The notes below the pieces were generated by a model. That model searched no databases. It saw only the letters and a list, made by a program, of their open reading frames with translations, and had not been told where the DNA came from. From Purshia tridentata (Eukaryota > Streptophyta > Magnoliopsida > Rosales > Rosaceae), in assembly GCA_003254885.1 (NCBI GenBank), contig QANT01007960.1, positions 1-36,312 on the forward strand: a stretch of DNA of 36,312 nucleotides, written 5' to 3'. Each line of letters opens with the position of its first letter. The stretch's first letter is position 1. Positions 19,135 through 28,835 of the stretch are shown here, one piece after another. The position numbers and the translations under genes were made by a program.

Positions 19135-19540
19135 TTCTAAGTTGCCTCGTCAAAACCTTGCTAGGTAATAAAAACCCTGTGGGAACAAAAACAACCCTGG
19201 TCGAAGGAGAAAAGAGTACAACGCGCGTGAGTGTGGACTTTTCGCATCAAGACCTCGGAAGTAGGTGAAGTCATCTCATAGTATATCAATGGGAGCGGAG
19301 TGCATTTAGGGTTGCTACACCAAAACCTTACCCGGTAAACCTAGTGGGACAAACCCGTGGTCAAAGGAAAAAGATGAGCAAATGCATATATATCGAATCG
19401 AGGCATCTTCAGGATGCTATATAAGTGGGGTGACCATGCCAAGATGTGCCTCATTAAAACCTTGTCAGGTAACAAAACCCAGTGGGACAAAATAACCCTG
19501 GACGAAGGACAAAAGAATACACGATGGTCAAGTGAGTATG
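19135..19540 (-). repeat. three degenerate tandem units in the Copia 3' untranslated region
   Basis: Related blocks begin near 19139, 19311 and 19448. Each reads roughly GCCTC.T.AAAACCTTG, then AGGTAA, then CCCAGTGGGACAAA, then GGTCGAAGGA. They lie between RNase H and the polypurine tract. The function is unknown; such repeats are common near the 3' end of plant Copia elements. Confidence 0.75.
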
Positions 19541-19604
19541 CCTCAGGATACTCCCCCTGATATCGACTCCCCCTGAAGATTATATACTATGTAAATCAAA
19601 CAAT

Positions 19605-20145
19605 CTACACAAGCCAATACCTCAAACATGTTTCAAGAATGTGAGCTTTCGTAGTGACTTGGTGAAGAAGATCTGCAGGATTGTCTTGAGATCGGATATG
19701 GTTGACCCCAATCTTCTGATGTTCTTGTTGCTGATGGTTGAAGAAGAACTTCGATGCAATATGCTTGATGTTGTCTCCTTTGATGAAACTCGTCTTCATT
19801 TGCTCAATGCAAGCGGCATTATCTTCTGAGATAATTGTTGGTTCATTAGTGGTGGAATACAGCCCACGTGTACTTCGAACATGCTTGGTAATGGCTTCAA
19901 GCCATATACATTCACGAACTGTCTCGTGAAGAGCTAGAATCTCAGCATGATTCGAAGTGGTAGCAACAAGGGTCTGATTCGTAGACCTCCAAGATATTGC
20001 TGTATTCCCAATGGTAAAGACATAACCAATTTGGGAACGTGCCTTGTGCAAGTCTGATAAATAACCCCTGTCAGAAAATCCAACAAGGCATGCATCATTC
20101 CGAGGGCCAAAAGGGGGTTTGACCCATTCCAAGATACATAGGGAT
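19605..20145 (-). pseudogene. Copia RNase H domain
   Basis: The frame from 20132 down to 19605 includes LVGFSDRGYLSDLHKARSQI, then GYVFTIGNTAISWRSTNQT, then SNHAEILALHETVRECIWL, then EDNAACIEQM and HIASKFFFNHQ. These are the ordered motifs of Copia RNase H, including the SD, HAE and ED acidic positions. It is out of frame with the preceding reverse-transcriptase segment (frameshift near 20132). The usual Asp-Ala of the first motif reads Asp-Arg here. Confidence 0.9.
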
Positions 20146-21472
20146 AGAATAAGCCCATATCCGTCATACTTCTAATGTAGCGGAAAATATCTTTTATGCC
20201 ATTCCAGTGGCGGCGTGTTGGCGCAGAGCTATATCTGGCTAGTAAGTTCACAGCAAAAGTGATGTCCGGTCTAGTGCATTGAGCCAAGTACAATAATGAG
20301 CCTAGTGCACTTAGGTATGAAACTTCTGGTGCTAATACCTCTTCGTTATAATCTGCGGGACGAAACGGATCCTTCTTAGGACCTAGACTACAGACGATCA
20401 TGGGTGTGCATGAAGGCTTCGCTTTATCCTCATTAAAGCGCCTTGACATCTTCTGGATGTATTTCAATTGATGGACCAAAATCTCATCTGCACAGTGCTC
20501 GAGCTCCAGGCCGAGACAGAAGTTCGTTCTCCCAAGATCTTTCATCGAATTTCGACTTCAGGTGCTTAACAGTCTCATTGATCTCTTCAGGAGCACCAAA
20601 TAGATTTATGTCATCGACATAAACAACCGCAACAGTAAATCCGAAACTTGTTTTCCTAATAAACACGCATGGGCACAATTCATTATTCAAATATCCCTTT
20701 CCGATCAAATATTCACTTAGACGGTTATACCACATCCGTCCGGATTATTTCAATCCATAAAGTGAACGCCTCAAACAAATGGAGAGCGTGTTCCGTGGTC
20801 TGGAACTATTTGCATCGGGAATCTTAAGTCCTTCAAGAACTTTGATATATATCTCTGTATCAGGATCCCCATAGAGATAAAATGTGACCACATCTATAAG
20901 CTGCATATTCAGTTTTTCGGAAACTACCAAACTGATAAGGTAGTGAATATTATGACATTCATTACGAGAGAATACATCTCCTCGTAATCAATCCCAGGGC
21001 GTTGAGAAAATCGTTGCGCCACTAGACGAGCCTTGTATCTCACAATCTCGTTTTTCTCATTACGATTCGTTACAAATACCCATTTAAATTCTACAGGTTT
21101 AACATGGGGAGGTGTAGAGACGACCGGCCCAAACACTCTTTTCTTTGTCAAGGAATATAACTCAGCCAGAATTGCTTCTTTCCATTTTGGCCAGTCGTCT
21201 CGACGTTGACATTCATCAACGGAGCGAGGTTCAATGTCATCGCTAGTTATGATTTCGGTAGCTACCGCGAATACAAATATATCATCGATGATAATCTCAT
21301 TTCGATTCTGGATCTCACATAAGCATGCATAATTTATTGAGATTTCTCTGTTTTCGGGACGGGGTTTAAATGTTGGAGCGTCCCCTAACACCGTCTCTTC
21401 CAGGACGAACCCATAATCCAAAACAATCTCGTGAGATGGATCGATTGAGGTTGCGATGTCAAGAAGATTCAT
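20133..21472 (-). pseudogene. Copia reverse transcriptase, broken
   Basis: Minus-strand order: WPKWKEAILAELYSLTKKRV and EFKWVFVTNRNEKNEIVRYK with ARLVAQRFSQRPGIDYEE (21240-20950); then LIDVVTFYLYGDPDTEIYIK and SLYGLK (20930-20745); then MWYNRLSEYLIGKGYLN and YVDD (YVDD codons at 20610-20621); then KDLGRTNFCLGLEL and YLSALGSLLYLAQCTRPDIT (20545-20250). A TAA at 20742-20744 replaces the Gln expected after SLYGLK. Frame changes occur near 20925 and 20540, and another joins RNase H. The YVDD active-site motif is intact, but the enzyme cannot be translated as one protein. Confidence 0.92.
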
Positions 21473-21639
21473 TTGTGCTAAGTTTACCCTCTTCTAGGGA
21501 TAAGAATCCTTCGAACCTAATGGTCTACCTCACTTCTGGGCAGAGACATATGACTGGTTAGCCGCCATGACTGTACCTCGCCCATCTGGGACGACACGTC
21601 CTACGAGGACGATGCATCCTACCGGGACAGATATCCTTA

Positions 21640-22143
21640 AAGGCATATTTGCAGCAGGTATATTTGATCTCGTCACTTTAGCTAGATCAGAGAAAGCGTC
21701 TGGCTACACTCTGTAGATCTAGAATTCTTCGCAATTCACTATAACATTGTGCGGTTCGGGGATCGGCATGAGACATAGTGGGGATATTCCACGTCAATTC
21801 GCGTCGTTCATCAGGAACGGTGACGTTCTTATCTCCCCCTAACGGCGGGAAGACTGTCTCATCAAAGTGACAATCTGCAAATCTGGCGGAAAAGAGATCG
21901 CTTGTCAAGACTTCTAAAAAAAACATATAATGGATGGGGATTCATAACTGACCAATCCTTCGTTGAGGGCCCAATTTTGTACGTTGTGGTGGCGCAATTG
22001 GCACATAAACTGCACACCCAAATATGCGTAAGTACGAAACGTCAGGTTCGTACCTAGTTGCCAACTGTAACGTAGAGTAAGGTTGGATAGCAGTGGGCCT
22101 CAATGGGACCAACCTAGCTGCAGGCAAGATTGAATAGCCCCAT
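21640..22143 (-). pseudogene. Copia integrase C-terminal part
   Basis: Minus-strand reading gives ILPAARLVPLRPTAIQPYST, LQLATRYEPDVSYLRIFGC and AVYVPIAPPQRTKLGPQRR (22135-21945), then LTSDLFSARFADCHFDETVF with PPLGG (21915-21830). This is the end of integrase and the GKGR-like region of Copia polyproteins. A frameshift separates the two parts near 21935. At its upstream edge it joins WGYSI directly to the zinc-binding domain, with no catalytic core between. Confidence 0.88.
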
Positions 22144-22636
22144 GCAGAAAAATAGTGAAATCTTTCCTAGTCTTTGCATATGATGGTCTAGTATTCAACT
22201 TTCCCAACGAGTAGGCTTGGCATAGTGTGTCACTAAACACAAAATTGTAAGGGGATGCCCGTGTGATAATTTGAGGATACGGCGCATCATACTTTGACCT
22301 GGGATATGGTGCATCATACTTTGACCTGGGTGTTCTGACTGGTCATGCCATAGCAAAAATAACTGCTCAAATTAGTTAGCGCCTGGCTAACTATATGGTT
22401 TGTCTCAATCAATCTAATGGTTGTCATATAGAGACCACTCGAGAGACATGTCAATTACCCAATGTACGCTTCTGGCCGTACAAGTTGAAAATTATGCAAA
22501 GATATTCCACTCTATTTTCCTCGGTGGTTTCAACGTGATGACCGTTGGTTCGAATCTCCTTAAAACTCAACAACGTTCTTCTAGAACATGAAGAATATAA
22601 AGCCTCATGAATGATAAATTCAGTACCATTGGACAA
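22144..22636 (-). pseudogene. Copia gag-pre-integrase and HHCC zinc-binding domain
   Basis: MSNGTEFIIHEALYSSCSRR then TLLSFKEIRTNGHHVETTEE (22636-22500) is the gag-pre-integrase domain. LWHDQSEHPG (around 22325-22352; usual form LWHDRLGHPG) and TLCQAYSLGKLNTRPSYAK with RKDFTIFL (about 22225-22150) are the remains of the HHCC zinc-binding part. A 27-bp tandem duplication (CAGGTCAAAGTATGATG repeated, near 22283-22336) inserts between them. The DDE catalytic core that should follow is absent. Confidence 0.85.
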
Positions 22637-23129
22637 CTTAAAATAGGCTTTGCCATGGCCCTCTACCAGGTTGGATTAGCCTGATATAGTTGTCACAGAG
22701 GTATGAGTAGGCAATAAGTTTGAAAATTACTTTTGTTTTCGGAGTATAGTGTGCATAGTAGTACTGTCAGCCAGACAACAAACTTCCCCACAAAACATGC
22801 CTATTCATAAACTTAATTCAATGTATGAAAATAAATAACTTCATTGAATTAACATCCGAACATAACCAAATTTCCAAAAACTAACAATCCAAAACATAAA
22901 TCACCAAAATAATTCGAATATGAATCATTATTCAGAGAATAAAATAAATATGGCACAAGCGCCGATCATAACCATGTTTTCGAGTTTTTTAGTCCTCGAA
23001 GTGTCCAGAAGCAGTCTGGAAATCAGTGATCTCTAGTGTGGTATTCATAGAAAATGATCCTTCGACGAAGTTGGTTTCACGAGGTCCGCGACTAGCGTAA
23101 TACTCCTCTATAGCTTGCGCTAATGCACG

Positions 23130-23171
23130 ACAGGTGCGAGACCAATGATCAGTTCCTCCACAATGGTGACA
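23130..23171 (-). pseudogene. gag CCHC zinc knuckle
   Basis: Reads CHHCGGTDHWSRTC on the minus strand, a perfect C-x2-C-x4-H-x4-C retroelement knuckle that binds the genomic RNA. It lies just downstream of the gag domain, as expected. Confidence 0.9.
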
Positions 23172-23478
23172 TAGATCAATCTGATTATGATTCTGGGGGC
23201 AACAGGCTGGACCAGTGTTCTTCTCATTTTGAGTTCTTAAGGTCGAGTAACCGTGATTCCCATCAAGTGGGCTTTAGCCACGGGAACTGGGGTTATGTGG
23301 GCCTTGGCTGCTTGAGCCTTAGCCATGTTGACCTCGATCATATGAAGCGTTCTTCTGAGAACCTTTCCTTCCATTTCTCGAGTGATCAAATTTTGCGTCA
23401 TTTACATGACCTCGGTTTCTCGTTTCACGGTTTGAATCGCGATGAGCAACATCGTTTGCTTCAGGCAATGGTGTTGCT

Positions 23479-23948
23479 CTAGTACCAGCCGGTTGGGCTT
23501 AATCTTTGTTTAATAATCAGTTGTTGTTCTTTTCGGCGAGCAACAAAATAGTGATCAATTCCGAGAACTTGGTAAAAATGCCTCTCCATATATTGTTGCT
23601 TCAGGACGAAACAAGAGGTGGGGAATATAGAGAAAATCTTCTCCAATAGGTCAGCTTTGGTGAGCTCCTCCCCATGAAATTTGAGGAGTGACCAAATTCG
23701 ACAAATCTCCGAATTATACTCATTTACGGATTTGAAATCCTGGAAACGGATGGTCTGCCACTCATGTCTTGCTTCGGGCATGGAAATGGTCCTTAGGTGG
23801 TTATACCGCTCTTCCAGAGCGACCCAAAAAGCTCGTGGATCCTCTTCAGCGAGGTACTCAAATGAAGCTTTACATCTTAAGTCCACTTTAAATAGTTTCT
23901 TCCGAAAACTTCCAAAGCGACAAAATCAAGCTTGTTGAGATTTGACAT
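23479..23948 (-). pseudogene. Copia gag, internally deleted
   Basis: The start is MSNLNKLDFVALEVFGRNYL with KWT at 23948, then a TAA, then YLAEEDPRAFWVALEERYNH and ARHEWQTIRFQDFKSVNEYN with SEICRIWSLLKFHGEELT down to 23479. Compared with the usual plant Copia gag, the residues between the KWT motif and YLAEEDP are mostly missing, so the N-terminal half has a deletion as well as the stop. On the plus strand an apparent 119-codon frame at 23123-23482 is only its antisense shadow. Confidence 0.88.
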
Positions 23949-24330
23949 TCTCAAGAAAGGAACAAATAATAATATTTAGTGCTTTGGGCAATAACATCCA
24001 TAAGAAACTAATAAGAACTTCAAGTTCTATAACATGGTAAAATGAATTCAGATTAGACATGTAAAATCTACTGGTTTTATCATGTATGGTGAATTTAGGA
24101 AGGAAACTTCAAGTTCCTTATATGGCATTATTGAAACTACGGGTTCGATATTTATGTATGAACTACTAGTTCGTTAATTACCTGCAATTTCTACTTATAT
24201 ATTCTAATGTGGAAATTTAAACAAGTAAAATATTTATATAATTCAAATAGAATTGAAAATATCACAAGATTGGTCATATAAATGATTCTGCCATTCAGTA
24301 TATAAATATTAGGCAATGTGAATAGTATCA
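23949..24330 (-). other. Copia leader, AT-rich part
   Basis: Upstream of gag on the minus strand. It contains four short phrases resembling AACTTCAAGTTC / GAACTACTAGTTCG (near 24013, 24105, 24140 and 24163). They look like a loose repeat with partly palindromic AAG.TTC cores. No coding function is supported. Confidence 0.45.
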
Positions 24331-24412
24331 CCAAAGCAATAGCAGTGCAGTGGTTGAGGCACTTGATTATGCGCAATCTGTCCAAGGTTCGAATCCCGGA
24401 GGTGCACAATTT
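24330..24412 (+). repeat. tRNA-like (SINE-head) sequence inside the Copia leader
   Basis: TAGCAGTGCAGTGG (24340-24353) fits a Pol III A box and GGTTCGAATCC (24386-24396) is a perfect B box, 32 bases apart as in tRNA genes and tRNA-derived SINEs. TGGTTGAGGCACTTGATTAT follows the A box, as in many plant SINE heads. The acceptor ends do not form a convincing seven-pair stem, so a working tRNA is unlikely. It runs opposite to the Copia element. Confidence 0.5.
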
Positions 24413-24449
24413 AATCTTTCCCTTTTTCAGAGTTTCAGAAGAAAGGGGA

Positions 24450-25080
24450 AGCTGCCATGTTGGCGCGCTGCTGGACGCTGACGTGGAGTGTGGCGCTGAC
24501 GTGGCGCACAGCTGGGCGCTGACGTGGTGCAGTGCTGACATGGCAGGCTGACGTGGACGTGCTGCTCGGCTCGCCACATAAGTTGGGTCTAAGCTCCCGG
24601 CTTGGGCCGGCTGCTTGCAATTGGGCCTGAGCTTCTGGCTTTGTTCACGGGCCTGGGTGTGAGCTTGAGCCCACTTGGGCTGCTGGGCTGCATAGCTTTA
24701 TTGGGCCCATCGACCTGCTGGGTTGGTGCAGGCAATTTGGGCCTGCGTGGTTGGCTGGGCTGTGGCATGAGCCTGGGCCTGGCTGCGGGCCTGGCCTGTG
24801 CTGGGCTCTCTTGGCGGCGGTCGTATTGGGCCCACGAGGCCTGCTAGGCTATGAGCCTGGCTGGGCTGCAGGCCTAGCCTTAGTCTTGGCATGGGCCAGG
24901 GCCCACGCAGCCTGATGGCTACGGGCCTGGGCTGCAAGGGCAGCCAGGGCCTCCTCTCTAGCTTGCGGGCCTGTCGAACCTGGGCTGCGGGCCTGAGGCG
25001 CAGCGACTTGGGCCTGCACTGGTTGACTACTACAGGGACAGCCAGAGACTGCTGGGCACCGGGGTGATTTCCAGAAAATC
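24450..25080. repeat. GC-rich leader with TGACGTGG cluster and GGGCCTG repeats
   Basis: A sharp change to GC-rich sequence. At 24479, 24497, 24520 and 24549 the octamer TGACGTGG begins, with a TGACATGG at 24536. Further right, GGGCCTG, TGGGCTG and GCCTGGGC words recur to about 25060. Reading frames here on both strands are low-complexity products of these repeats. It lies between the 5' LTR and gag, where transcribed leader sequence is expected. Confidence 0.7.
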
Positions 25081-25184
25081 AATTTTTTTTTCTTGATTGA
25101 AGAACATTGATTGAAGAACAGATTGAATGATAATCCTCTTTTGTTTGGTGATCCACAATCCCAAAGCTTTTCGTGCTGATAACG
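25081..25184 (-). other. Copia primer-binding region
   Basis: Directly inside the 5' LTR the minus strand reads CGTTATCAGCACGAAAAGC. It contains TATCAG, as in sites complementary to initiator tRNA-Met, though offset and imperfect. A 14-base direct repeat (TTGATTGAAGAACA twice) lies at 25093-25120. Confidence 0.45.
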
Positions 25185-25360
25185 TGTTGTAAAAATATAT
25201 GACTAGGGTTCATGGAGGCAGAGAGAATCATCAGGTCCTCTTATTCATTCAAGAATATATATACTTATACAGAGGTAGGGTTTACTCACTTTAATAAATT
25301 ACAAGTATACCCTTACAACTAATTACAGGAATAGCCACACTAATAAAGATATTTACAACA
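25185..25360 (-). repeat. Copia 5' LTR
   Basis: Matches 18912-19089 throughout, beginning TGTTGTAAAAATATATGACT and ending GATATTTACAACA (plus strand), with about ten differences. In the element's own direction it is the 5' LTR and would carry the promoter. Confidence 0.93.
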
Positions 25361-25833
25361 TAGAGCTGTTTATTAAGCACTCCAGCCACAATTTAAAATC
25401 CCTACGCCGGACCCCACCTCTTGCCCCTAGAATAATCTTTGGGTACCCAGAGGTTTAATACAATCACGTTACCCAAAAAGAAGTACTGACTTTCACAATT
25501 GTGGAGGAGCCTCTTAAAGAACCCAAACCAATGTGCTTTGTGCAACATCTGCTATCAGATACTCGGAAATTTTTCTGCTTACTCATATGCTAATTTACAG
25601 AGTGTAATATTCAATAGCACCATATAAGAACATATGATGCTGGTATACAATATACATCTGAAGATTTTATGTCACAAACTTTACTAGTCCCTATTACTAT
25701 ATTCAAATACTATATGACATTACATAATGATATTTGATTCGGCCGATATCCAACCAGCTGGCTTTAGTTTCTTTACAGGAGAAATGGTGTATAGTCAATA
25801 GACCGCAATATTGTAATTTCTGTATAGGAACCA
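25361..25833. other. spacer and 3' UTR of the SOUL gene
   Basis: Between the LTR and the stop codon at 25834. It probably holds the 3' untranslated region of the minus-strand gene. No other feature is supported. Confidence 0.5.
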
Positions 25834-26623
25834 TTATTCTTCTCTACTTTCAACTTCCAGACCGATCTCATTACGCCGTTGAAATGGAAGTGTAAATGGT
25901 GGATTATACTGCAACCACAGAAAATGGGAAAGAATGTAACTGAAAATTTGAATATGAGTGCATACATAAAGCTCCTTGAAATTGGATTGTTCTAACATTT
26001 TTTCATAAATAATTCAGTGATGACATTACCTGTGCAACTTCGACTGAAGTGCCCTCCTTCACTTGGAACTGACTATCATTTTTCAAAACTACCCTTAACT
26101 TGGATTCTCGTTGCTTAACTTCCGCATTAGTAACAAAACCTGATTTTACGTCAAGAAGATAACATAAACTGCATCATGATACAGTTGGCAACTCTAGACT
26201 TATTGAATCGCAAACTACTCTTTGTGCAATTGAAACTGCAATTACTGCCACTTGCTTGCAATTAAAGTGTTATTTATCCAAATCTAAATTACAATAGCAC
26301 ACAAAGTGAATAAATCTCATTATGCTCAAATTACTGATTCATACCCAAACGAATTGAATTTAACACAGAATCATGTAGACTTTGAACTATAATAATCCCA
26401 TCCTCAAACTATGAATGCAGCCAATATATCAAGGAGAGAACAGACCTGAAAAAGCAACAACTGCAACTATTTTCCTTGAGACCTCTTTGATCCTTACAGA
26501 TGGATCTTTAGGCAATGGCAAATTTGCACCGTACTTTGAGGGAATGACAAAGGACATCTGCCATGTATCTTGATCTTCCAGCTAGATAAAATTATAGTAA
26601 AAGTAGATTGTGGTTAAAGGGGG

Positions 26624-26672
<49 letters not shown>

Positions 26673-28089
26673 TATAAAATCTTTGGATAGACACCAAGAA
26701 AGTAAATCCATGCATTTTAAAGCCAAACTGACCAATCCTATCGTACAAAAAACATAATCTAAAGAATAAAGATTCAACTACAAAAAGGAACAAAGAAATT
26801 AGAGAACCACAAAAAAAAATACAAAAATCATGAACTAATATTTGGTGTCATCAGTTCCCTACAATTTTTTTGCACATGATTGTAAGCATTTGAAAGTTTC
26901 AAACAGAAGAACATGTAATGTCAGAATTTCAGCTATTACATCTTAATTTAAATTAACCCTCCCTGAGAAAGAGAGAGAGAGAGAGAGAGAGATGAGTTCA
27001 ATAAGCACATCACAAGTGCATTTGAAATATGCAAAGTATCGTCCCAAATTTGATCATTCAAAAAACTGCAGATATTATTAACTTAAGATGCAGGCAGAAA
27101 ATTTACCCTCTTTGTTATCACCGGAGTTGTCATTTCCATTTTCACCCCATCAGGTTGAGCTTTGCGTGTAAAAACAGGTGTGGTCATCTCCATTTTCTCC
27201 TTTGTTAAATTCTTAAACAGGGCAAGTTACCCAAAGAGGGTTAGACGAATTACAAAATGGTATATCATCAAGCGACAAAAAAGAAAAGAAAAAATAAGGA
27301 AGACATTTCAAAGTACCTTACCAAACAGGTATTCAGCTAAGACATTAAAGGATTTAGATGCACCATTGAAATCAAAACCAGTCTTTCCGGGCATTGTTGT
27401 CTCTGCTATAAAGTAAGGCTGATTTCACACAATCACAACCCCAGTTTAGACATACATTCATGAGACAGTGAATTAGAAAAAAGAAAAAATATGTAATAAT
27501 ACCTCAATTTCTCTAATCTCATACTGGTCTCTCCTACTCAGAACCTTGAACTTCACCGTTTCGAGGTCCGGAACTACACCAAATATACCCAAATTTAAAT
27601 TTCGAAAAATGCAAAACTGAAAATGTAGCAAATTGCAGGCTCAACCAGAAATAATACCTGACATGAGGGCTTCCTCGAGAGTACGAGCCTCGAACTGTTT
27701 GGGGAAGACGTACTTGGCGGTCTCGGTAGCCAATTCGAGCAAAACTGCAAGAATAGAAGGGGACAAACGTCGAAATAAATTAGTATAATGGATGATTATA
27801 CACATGTAAACAAACGAAGATTTCGAGCTGAACATTTACGCCGCTGGGAGAGAGAGGAGGCTTGGAAGGCGAGAGCGGCGACGAGGGAGATTCGGGCTTC
27901 GTAAGCGGACATGGTCCTTCTTCGCTGCGACGGCGGCGGCCGAGAGGGAACGGTGGCTCTGGCTCGGTCGGTGGTGGCCATGGAGATAGTGATGGGTCTG
28001 TTGGGGTTTCCTGAAAGGGAAGTGAAAGTTAGGGTATTGGATGGGAATGGAGTTGTTCGAGTGAACATTGAAGGCTTGCAGAGAAGCAT
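25834..28089 (-). CDS. SOUL-family heme-binding-like protein, plastid-targeted (At3g10130 type)
   Basis: Eight exons on the minus strand: 28089-27840, 27744-27658, 27573-27503, 27418-27317, 27211-27107, 26581-26446, 26139-26030 and 25908-25834. All introns are GT-AG with consistent phase; 936 nt, 311 aa. SOUL/HBP proteins bind heme or related tetrapyrroles; the plastid member is linked to plastoglobules, with an unclear role. Residues 1-60 are Ser/Thr/Arg-rich, as in a transit peptide. [20 protein letters not shown] then [20 protein letters not shown] precedes the SOUL domain (about 113-305), which begins [20 protein letters not shown] and includes [15 protein letters not shown] and [14 protein letters not shown]. 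The motif KMEMTTPV occurs twice (VFTRK and ITKR follow), as in the family. It continues [20 protein letters not shown] and [11 protein letters not shown], and ends [20 protein letters not shown]. The ATG at 28089 (MLLCKP) aligns with the family's MLL start. For exon 4, the donor at 27316 restores FGKN, better than the alternative at 27321. The gene appears intact. Confidence 0.93.
26619..26993 (+). repeat. two (GA)n microsatellites in SOUL intron 5
   Basis: GA runs at about 26623-26672 (one TA interruption) and 26966-26993 lie within the intron between exons 5 and 6. On the sense strand of the gene they are (CT)n. Confidence 0.95.
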
Positions 28090-28116
28090 TTTTCGGTTTT
28101 TGGTTTTGAATTTCTG

Positions 28117-28150
28117 TTGGAGAGAGAGAGAGAGAAAGAGAGAGAGTGAG
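28117..28150 (-). repeat. (CT)n tract in the SOUL 5' leader
   Basis: On the gene strand this is an interrupted CT repeat 30-60 bases before the start codon. Such CT/GA tracts are common in plant 5' leaders. A minus-strand TATAAA lies at 28259-28254, about 165 bases before the ATG, and is a candidate TATA box. Confidence 0.7.
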
Positions 28151-28179
28151 ATATAAGTGGAGGAGTTTGAGCTTCACTT

Positions 28180-28835
28180 ACGAGAGTGGTGGTTATGATT
28201 TTCCCGGGATTTTTCTTACTTTCACCACACAACTTTTTTTTAGATATGAATTGTTTATACAGTATTTTTCTAGACTGGCCGCCCATAATATTTGTTTTCT
28301 TACTTTCGGTGTCAAGCGCTTGACAGTATAATTTCTTCTTCTGATGAGCACTCGACACTGATTTGTCGACTTTATATTAAGTTTTAATTTTGAAATTTTA
28401 AACAAAACCTTCACAAGCCTTATTCTACAACTTAAGAAGATATAGAGTAAACCGTCAAGAAAATATCCTAAAAAATCAGCAGAAGAAGTGGTATTAAAAT
28501 TAAAATTTATCTGGTTTTTCAGTTAAAATAGAAAGAACTCTTCCACCCATCGGCAAGATGAGGAAAAGAGAATCAAATATACAAAATAGGGTTTACTGGT
28601 TTAAGATGGATTGGTCATGCACAATGTAAGTATACAAATGTGTCTATGAAGTAAATAATAATAAAAAAGACCATAAATTAAGGGACCTCCAAATTTAATA
28701 GCTTCTGGTCACAAGTTACAAGGTGCCTATTTATTGTAAGTTGCACAACTTGAACTCTCTGCATTTTTCATAATATATAGGCCACAAGAACCTAGATAAC
28801 AAATAATGCGCACACCAAAAGATCATAGGAATGCA
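28180..28835. other. intergenic: SOUL promoter and HISN3 3' UTR
   Basis: About 745 bases separate the HISN3 stop from the SOUL start. Except for the candidate TATA box, no motif or gene stands out. Confidence 0.5.

Larger units (their letters stand above)
18912..25360 (-). mobile_element. Ty1/Copia LTR retrotransposon, defective
   Basis: The element is flanked by two 176-178-bp LTRs and reads on the minus strand as gag, zinc knuckle, gag-pre-integrase, integrase, reverse transcriptase, RNase H. That is the Copia order. Multiple frameshifts, a stop in reverse transcriptase, a stop and deletion in gag, and complete loss of the integrase catalytic core make it non-autonomous. The five bases on each side (CTTCT left, TAGAG right) do not match, so the target-site duplication is lost or the ends were rearranged. 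The LTRs are about 92-95% identical by eye, which argues for a moderate age. GC-rich leader sequence between the 5' LTR and gag contrasts strongly with the AT-rich host DNA. Confidence 0.93.

Noticed and set aside
23123..23482. 119-codon plus-strand reading frame
   Set aside because: It is the antisense shadow of the Copia gag/zinc-knuckle region, which reads correctly on the minus strand.
24340..24410. A functional tRNA gene
   Set aside because: The A and B boxes are good, but there is no convincing acceptor stem or terminator, so only a tRNA-like or SINE-head label is given.
24602..25082. Several frames of 77-81 codons on both strands in the GC-rich block
   Set aside because: They are low-complexity products of GGGCCTG-type repeats, rich in Ala, Gln, Pro and Arg, without domains.
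27162..27416. 84-codon plus-strand frame
   Set aside because: It is antisense to SOUL exons 4 and 5, which are supported by conserved protein sequence.
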